A DNA stretch of 10,538 bases from Bacteroidota bacterium. GTDB lineage: Bacteria > Bacteroidota > Bacteroidia > SpSt-205 > S141-50. Of the stretch, positions 6,149 to 10,538 are shown one piece after another. The DNA lies in the NCBI GenBank assembly GCA_015490695.1, contig WFXK01000128.1:1-10538 (forward strand), given 5' to 3'. Position 1 is the first letter of the stretch. Every line of letters begins with the position of its first letter. A model generated the notes under the pieces. That model was not told where the DNA came from. It did not search any database and worked only from the letters and a program-made list of their open reading frames with translations. Both the position numbers and the translations under genes were made by a program.

Positions 6149-6163
6149 GATGGCTTAACTTTG
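6132..6163 (+). promoter_or_regulatory. Promoter for sufU-sufT
   Basis: TTTG (6132-6135), 20 nt, then TAACTTTG (6156-6163) is a full match to the Bacteroidota -33/-7 consensus. The sufU ATG lies 11 nt after the -7 box, leaving at most a very short leader with no visible Shine-Dalgarno sequence. The boxes interleave with those of the opposite-strand LamG promoter. Confidence 0.7.
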
Positions 6164-6174
6164 CCTTTAGAACC

Positions 6175-6633
6175 ATGACAGCCGATTCACTTTATCGGGA
6201 ATTGATTTTAGACCATAATAGCAACCCGAGGAATTTTTATGTGATGGAGGATGCAGATGTGTATTTAGAAGGGTATAATCCCTTATGTGGTGACCGTATT
6301 ACCTTATATTTAAAATATGACGACACAGGAGAACGGATTGCTAAGGCTTCTTTTCAGGGGAAGGGGTGCGCTATTTCTATGGCATCGGCTTCTATGATGA
6401 CCGAAGCCGTCCAAGGATTGTCCAAAGACAAAGCATTGCAGCTCTTTGAACAATTTCACGATTTAATTACAGGGAAATTACCAGAAGAGCAGGCTTACGA
6501 TGCTTTAGGAAAATTGATTGCTTTTAGTGGTTTGAAGCGTTTACCTACACGGGTCAAGTGTGCTTCGCTTGCATGGCATACGCTAAAAAACGCCCTCCTT
6601 GGAAAAACTTCTGAAAAAGTATCTACAGAATAA
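6175..6633 (+). CDS. sufU: SufU/IscU-type Fe-S cluster scaffold or sulfur-transfer protein
   Basis: A 152-residue cytoplasmic protein of the NifU_N/IscU superfamily. It keeps the three metal/sulfur ligands: Cys38 in NPLCGD (with Asp40), Cys65 in GKGCAISMASASMM, and Cys129 in RVKCASLAWHTL. The region between Cys65 and Cys129 is longer than in IscU and matches the insertion of SufU. No IscU-type LPPVK chaperone motif is present. SufU proteins accept persulfide sulfur from the desulfurase SufS through a bound zinc and pass it to the SufBCD scaffold. The gene has its own promoter and is followed after 3 nt by sufT. No sufS, sufB, sufC or sufD is in the window, so its desulfurase partner must be encoded elsewhere. 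Classic IscU scaffold activity is the less likely alternative. Confidence 0.92.
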   Translation: MTADSLYRELILDHNSNPRNFYVMEDADVYLEGYNPLCGDRITLYLKYDDTGERIAKASFQGKGCAISMASASMMTEAVQGLSKDKALQLFEQFHDLITGKLPEEQAYDALGKLIAFSGLKRLPTRVKCASLAWHTLKNALLGKTSEKVSTE

Positions 6634-6636
6634 ACC

Positions 6637-6963
6637 ATGAAAAAGCAAAAGCCCACTTCGGTGGAGTTAAAAGACCAAATTATTAAAACCTTACAAGAGA
6701 TTTATGACCCTGAAATCCCCGTTAATATCTACGATTTGGGATTGATTTACGACATCAAGGTTTCTCCTTCTAATGAAGTGACGATTGTAATGACTTTGAC
6801 AACACCGCATTGTCCCGTGGCACAGGACTTACCTATTGAAGTAGAAAACCGAATTCGCGCTTTAGAAGGAGTCAAAGATGTACAAGTAGAACTTACTTGG
6901 GACCCACCTTGGGATATGAGTCGGCTCTCTGAAGCCGCTAAATTGGCATTGGGACTGTTATAG
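6637..6963 (+). CDS. sufT: SufT/MIP18-family (DUF59) Fe-S assembly protein
   Basis: A 108-residue cytoplasmic protein of the MIP18/DUF59 family, in which SufT-type members help mature Fe-S proteins. The motif DPEIPVNIYDLGLIYDI is at residues 24-40, the conserved cysteine is Cys59 in TTPHCPVAQ, and the C-terminus has DPPWDMSRLSEAAKLALGL, all typical of Bacteroidota SUF-linked members. It lacks the N-terminal extension of larger SufT proteins and the ATPase of ApbC/Mrp fusions. It starts 3 nt after sufU and must share its transcript. Its TAG stop overlaps the last codons of the opposite-strand DUF4153 gene by 6 nt. Confidence 0.93.
   Translation: MKKQKPTSVELKDQIIKTLQEIYDPEIPVNIYDLGLIYDIKVSPSNEVTIVMTLTTPHCPVAQDLPIEVENRIRALEGVKDVQVELTWDPPWDMSRLSEAAKLALGLL
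6958..6963. other. Tail-to-tail overlap of convergent stop codons
   Basis: The six bases TTATAG contain the sufT stop TAG on the plus strand and the DUF4153 stop TAA on the minus strand. No stem-loop with a T-run is visible nearby, so the two transcripts are expected to run into each other's coding regions. Confidence 0.9.
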
Positions 6964-8676
6964 ATCATCTTCTAATTCTATCAAAATTCCAGCTAAATAT
7001 ACTATGGAATCTTCTTCCGTAGCCTCTATTTCTTCTACTGCCAGTCCAAAACGCTTTCCTTGAATGAAAGCAGGAATAGAATCGTAAGGTACATTGTTAA
7101 ATAAAAGGGAAGTAATTGCTTTTAAATCCAAAGTGTCGTTGTTTTCTTGACTATCTTTCAATACCAGCATTGCGCCCTGAACTTTAAAATGAATGACGCT
7201 TTCACCTCGGGTAAAAGTTTCCCAAGTGTTTTTAGTGGTATTATAAGCGTAGTATCTAATCATACCCCAGAGTTTTCGGGCTTTTTGAGGTAATGTCACT
7301 GCTTTTTGACAGATGTACTTACGTGAAGTGCTACGTTGAAAGTGCCACTGAGGAAAGTTCACACCAGTTAATACGCCATTTTGTATTTGAAAGTACTCTC
7401 TGTACTCTAAAGGAATCGCTTGGGTATCTATTTCCCTGTGCATGTACATTAAATAATCGGCAATGGAAGTGATAGCAGATACAGCGCTGTCGGAAGACTG
7501 AAAATCAGTTTGAAGTCCTTGTGCTAAACGATACATTTGACTACGATAGCTTAAACTTTTAGCACTCCAAGGACCTATAAGCGAAAACATCCATAAAAGA
7601 AATGCCACAATAAAGAAAGTACTTAAATGAAAACGTAAGTTTTTTATTATCAACATCCCAGCAATGATGGTCAGATAGATGCCTATTAAAGCAGCATAAT
7701 ATCTTGCGATGCTCCAGCCGTAATGATGGATGCGGATGCTTAAGGCGATGTAAAAGGCAATTAAAGGAAATAAAAACGCAATAAAATAAACACGAGGAAT
7801 GCCTTTTAATAAAAAGAAAGATTGAGCATTTTGTAAATAGACCGATAGAATAAAAAACATTATTAAACTATAGATGCCGAAGATTAACACGTATCGTCCT
7901 ACTTCATTACTTGGGAATTGTCCTTGTAGGAATAGGGGTAAAAGATAGAGATACAATAAGGTTAGATACAGCCAACTGAAGAAAGGTAATAATTGTTTCG
8001 CTAAAAAGCGAAGGAATGGGTTTGCTTTGTAGGTACTTGGTTGAGATAATCTATAGAGGACAAAGCAAGGAGCAATTGTTATTGCTGTTATGACAAAAGT
8101 GTGTTTGTACAGGCGGTCTATAAAGGGTTGTAATCGGGAAAAGTCAGGGATGAAAAAGTAGTCTATAGCACCCAATGCCAAAGCGATAGAACCCCATATC
8201 AATAATGTTAAAAGAAAACCATAGATACCTACAACGACTACAAAATGAAGCACTCTATCCCATACGTTTTGGTTATCTGGATGATAAGAATAAAGAAAAA
8301 GAAATAAAAGGGTGCCTGTCAAAGTAAAAATCCATTGAAACCAATGGTGGCTTTTAGGATAATTAGAAAGTTGACCTACTTTAATAAAGTGCACAAAAGC
8401 ATAGCCATGATTTACCCAGAAAAAGATTAAGGCGGCAATAACGGCAATAACGAATAACCATCGTTTTTGTTTTAACAAGGTTTCTAAGCTAAGTATCCAA
8501 AAGATGCCACAAAGGAATCCTTGAATAAGGAAGTTATCTACAAGTTGCCAAGGGGTTTCTATAGCGACTATAGCGATGAGGGTAGTAAGCAGTAAATAAA
8601 CACCGCTTATGGGACAATTTTTAATAATCCATTGTGCTGCTGTTTGCCATTCAACCGATAGCGTTTTTATTCGCAT
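6958..8676 (-). CDS. DUF4153-family polytopic membrane protein
   Basis: A 572-residue protein with roughly 10-12 hydrophobic segments in residues 23-370, then a soluble C-terminal domain of about 190 residues. The region RIHHYGWSIARYYAALIGIY (315-334) and GPWSAKSLSYRSQ (368-380) match the DUF4153 family, whose function is unknown. The C-terminal domain (YREYFQIQNG, later an acidic end ELEDDL) has no recognised motif. It follows the DUF4178 gene by 5 nt and is presumably cotranscribed with it, so the two may form one membrane complex; this is inference from spacing. Translation starts at ATG 8676 without a Shine-Dalgarno sequence. The TAA stop overlaps the sufT stop tail to tail, and no terminator lies between. 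Confidence 0.82.
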   Translation of the reverse strand: MRIKTLSVEWQTAAQWIIKNCPISGVYLLLTTLIAIVAIETPWQLVDNFLIQGFLCGIFWILSLETLLKQKRWLFVIAVIAALIFFWVNHGYAFVHFIKVGQLSNYPKSHHWFQWIFTLTGTLLFLFLYSYHPDNQNVWDRVLHFVVVVGIYGFLLTLLIWGSIALALGAIDYFFIPDFSRLQPFIDRLYKHTFVITAITIAPCFVLYRLSQPSTYKANPFLRFLAKQLLPFFSWLYLTLLYLYLLPLFLQGQFPSNEVGRYVLIFGIYSLIMFFILSVYLQNAQSFFLLKGIPRVYFIAFLFPLIAFYIALSIRIHHYGWSIARYYAALIGIYLTIIAGMLIIKNLRFHLSTFFIVAFLLWMFSLIGPWSAKSLSYRSQMYRLAQGLQTDFQSSDSAVSAITSIADYLMYMHREIDTQAIPLEYREYFQIQNGVLTGVNFPQWHFQRSTSRKYICQKAVTLPQKARKLWGMIRYYAYNTTKNTWETFTRGESVIHFKVQGAMLVLKDSQENNDTLDLKAITSLLFNNVPYDSIPAFIQGKRFGLAVEEIEATEEDSIVYLAGILIELEDDL

Positions 8677-8681
8677 GGCTA

Positions 8682-10538
8682 TCAGTCATCTTCTTCGTCG
8701 GGCTCTTGCCCTATTGCCTGAGCGTAGGCTCTTCCGTAGTGAATAAGGAGAATAAACCAAAGGATACCAATAATAACAGCAGCGGTCCAAATTAGCGAGG
8801 AGTGCACACTATTTTCATAAAAAGCAATTTCTATGGGGTTTACTTTATCAGAATCTAACATAGATTCGCCAGAAAGGACCAATCTTACTTTTTTGCTTTT
8901 TTCCATACGAATGAGCATGGATTGCTCAGCTTCCTTTTCTTGGTAGAATTCTCCTTCATCGTATCCGGACTCAAACCATAGGCTGGCACTTATAGGAAAG
9001 ACGTCCAAGGTAGTGTCTTCAGGCACAAGGGCACCACTAATATAGACTTCGTAGTATTCTATATCGGAAGTTGTGTATTGTTCTAAACCTTTACTACGGA
9101 TTTTTATCTTTATAACTGTGGGTACTTTAGATAATGTAAGCCATTCTGAAACAAAGGGGTCGTCTTCCTCCATCTCTTTTATAGAAAGCGACCATTGTTT
9201 TTTTAGCTGTCCTTCGGGTAAGCTGAAAGCAATAAGTACTAAGAGCAAGGCACTCCAAAGACTCCATCGTTTTAGTGCAATAAGCCAATAAGGATAAGGT
9301 TTATTAATGGCTCGTTCTAATGGTACAGGAAGCTTTATTTTTTTGTTTTCAATACTTTGATAAAAGGCTTTTCTAGGTAAATAAGTAGCTTTATAGCATT
9401 CGTATTCTTTTTTTGAGATTTCAAAGGAGAGGCTGTAGCCTTGGGGAAAGGCAGTGTATTCTATAATGGTAAATTGGTCGCCGATTTTAGCAATCCAAGG
9501 CATTTCGCCTTCTACATAAAGCAGCTTTGCTTTAGTATCCCATAAATAACGCCTATAAGTTTGGTTTTCATAGTTTAATTGATCAGGGAAGTTTTTTCCT
9601 ATCTTAGGACCTTGGACTTTTTCCACGATAGAGAGGTTTCCGCCTTCGTGTTCTATCCAAAGATAGCCTTCTTCTGGGTTATAAAATAGGAACTCTTCCC
9701 AAATCCAGGTGTCTTCATCGTCTTTGCCTTGGTAAATTAGGCATCCTACGCATTCATAGGTTTTTCCTTGCCATTGGAGTTTTGTTCCGAGGGGGATACG
9801 GCTTTTTCGTTTTTTCTTCAGTAATTGGATAAGTTGGGGTTGTGCTCCTTCGGTGTTGATTAAAGCACCGCATTGATGACACCGCACTGCGCTCGCAGCA
9901 TCCCCAGAACGAATCTTAACACTGGCTTGACAATTAGGACATTGAATTTCTTTATCGGCTAAGCTGTTAACGCTGCCACAATAAGCACATTGAAAACGTA
10001 GAGGGAAACCTTTTTCATCTTTAACGATTTCCAGAGTGCCACCGCAGTATTTACAACTAAGGACTTTGGTATTTTTTCCTAAGGTTGTTCCTTCGTCGTG
10101 GGGACGGGCAACAGGAAGCGCCTCGGTAAAAGCAATCGCTATGTTTAAATCCTTGAAAGGAATGAGGTTACCATAAAAGAGTCGTGCGCCATCTTCGTCT
10201 ATTTCATAAGTGCCAAAGGTGCCATCCTCTGATTCCAATTCTAAATAATAAATCCTTTCTTGAGGTACTAATTCAAAAGGTAGTTGTCCTTCTCCTCCAA
10301 TACAAACGGCTGTGTTTTTTTCTAAAACCTTCCAAGATTTTTCTAATAACTGAAGATTTTCACCTACTTGGGTTTTTTCCCAATTTATAAAGTTCTTAGG
10401 GAACTTTCCGACGTTTTCCAGCATGATTTCTCCGTCTTCTTCGGTAAGCCACGCAAAAGAGCCGTCATCAAAGCCGATGAACCACTCATCCCAATAGCCG
10501 CGTTCCCATTGATAGCGTATTCTGCCTAAGATAATAAA
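8682..10538 (-). CDS. DUF4178 / zinc-ribbon membrane protein (5' end beyond window)
   Basis: At least 618 residues; the frame is open to the right edge, so the Met at 10424 is internal. Domains in order: a first DUF4178 unit beginning outside the window (IRYQWERGYWDEWFIGFDDG at the edge) and ending near 10150; two CxxC...CxxC zinc ribbons with cysteine codons from 10055 to 9870; a second DUF4178 unit (WQGKTYECVGCLIY, then EEGYLWIEHEGG) at about 9795-9390; a transmembrane segment near 9270-9215; a ~140-residue predicted extracytoplasmic beta-rich domain; a second transmembrane segment near 8795-8735; and an acidic tail ending DEEDD. DUF4178 has no established activity. From memory, relatives occur near DUF350, polyamine-synthase-like or PspA-type membrane-stress genes; that context cannot be checked here. 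The DUF4153 gene follows after 5 nt. Confidence 0.85.
   Translation of the reverse strand, partial: FIILGRIRYQWERGYWDEWFIGFDDGSFAWLTEEDGEIMLENVGKFPKNFINWEKTQVGENLQLLEKSWKVLEKNTAVCIGGEGQLPFELVPQERIYYLELESEDGTFGTYEIDEDGARLFYGNLIPFKDLNIAIAFTEALPVARPHDEGTTLGKNTKVLSCKYCGGTLEIVKDEKGFPLRFQCAYCGSVNSLADKEIQCPNCQASVKIRSGDAASAVRCHQCGALINTEGAQPQLIQLLKKKRKSRIPLGTKLQWQGKTYECVGCLIYQGKDDEDTWIWEEFLFYNPEEGYLWIEHEGGNLSIVEKVQGPKIGKNFPDQLNYENQTYRRYLWDTKAKLLYVEGEMPWIAKIGDQFTIIEYTAFPQGYSLSFEISKKEYECYKATYLPRKAFYQSIENKKIKLPVPLERAINKPYPYWLIALKRWSLWSALLLVLIAFSLPEGQLKKQWSLSIKEMEEDDPFVSEWLTLSKVPTVIKIKIRSKGLEQYTTSDIEYYEVYISGALVPEDTTLDVFPISASLWFESGYDEGEFYQEKEAEQSMLIRMEKSKKVRLVLSGESMLDSDKVNPIEIAFYENSVHSSLIWTAAVIIGILWFILLIHYGRAYAQAIGQEPDEEDD
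9870..10055 (-). other. Tandem zinc-ribbon coding segment within the DUF4178 gene
   Basis: Four CxxC pairs are encoded in order: CKYC, CAYC, CPNC and CHQC. The first two pairs are 18 residues apart and the last two are 16 apart, giving two complete four-cysteine zinc ribbons between the two DUF4178 units. A structural or interaction role is likely, with no sign of an enzyme active site. Confidence 0.85.

Noticed and set aside
10425..10538. ATG at 10424 as the start of the DUF4178 protein
   Set aside because: The frame is open to the right edge and the upstream 38 codons encode conserved DUF4178 sequence, so the gene is cut by the window.

Overview
The window looks like a piece of a compact chromosome from a Gram-negative member of the Bacteroidota/FCB lineage. 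The evidence is a lipid A disaccharide synthase gene, secreted LamG-type proteins, ATG starts without visible Shine-Dalgarno sequences, and several matches to the Bacteroidota primary promoter (TTG, 20 nt, TAnnTTTG). The DNA is rather AT-rich. I cannot name a genus. Gene density is very high: the largest gap between genes is 64 bp, no stretch over 300 bp lacks a gene, and I see no RNA genes, CRISPR arrays, insertion sequences or convincing terminators.

Layout. (1) Positions 1-4454, minus strand: a tightly packed run read from right to left, acyP (acylphosphatase), lpxB, a GT4 glycosyltransferase, a GT2 glycosyltransferase, a Zn/Mn-type ABC permease and the 5' end of rtcB, which runs off the left edge. 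Neighbours overlap by 4-11 nt or are 11-14 nt apart. A promoter lies just before acyP, and a second one is embedded at the GT2 stop codon just before the permease gene. (2) Positions 4493-6110, minus strand: two consecutive genes for secreted LamG (concanavalin-like) proteins that share their N-terminal and C-terminal ends almost exactly but have different middles. They carry a 110-bp direct repeat that is 108/110 identical. (3) Positions 6175-6963, plus strand: a two-gene Fe-S cluster assembly unit, a SufU/IscU-type scaffold followed by a SufT/MIP18 (DUF59) protein. Its promoter physically overlaps the divergent LamG promoter. (4) Positions 6958-10538, minus strand: a two-gene membrane unit, a DUF4178/zinc-ribbon membrane protein (5' end beyond the right edge) followed by a DUF4153 polytopic membrane protein. 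Its last codons overlap the sufT stop codon tail to tail.

How the genes fit together. LpxB and the two glycosyltransferases suggest envelope glycolipid or polysaccharide synthesis. The permease would need an ATPase and a binding protein encoded elsewhere. SufU and SufT belong to Fe-S biogenesis, but no desulfurase is present here. The DUF4178-DUF4153 pair has no assigned function and is the most plausible undescribed membrane system. The most striking non-coding pattern is the repeated promoter geometry. In three promoters the start codon sits only 6-7 nt after the TAnnTTTG box, which predicts leaderless or nearly leaderless mRNAs. This geometry also decides between alternative start codons for three genes.
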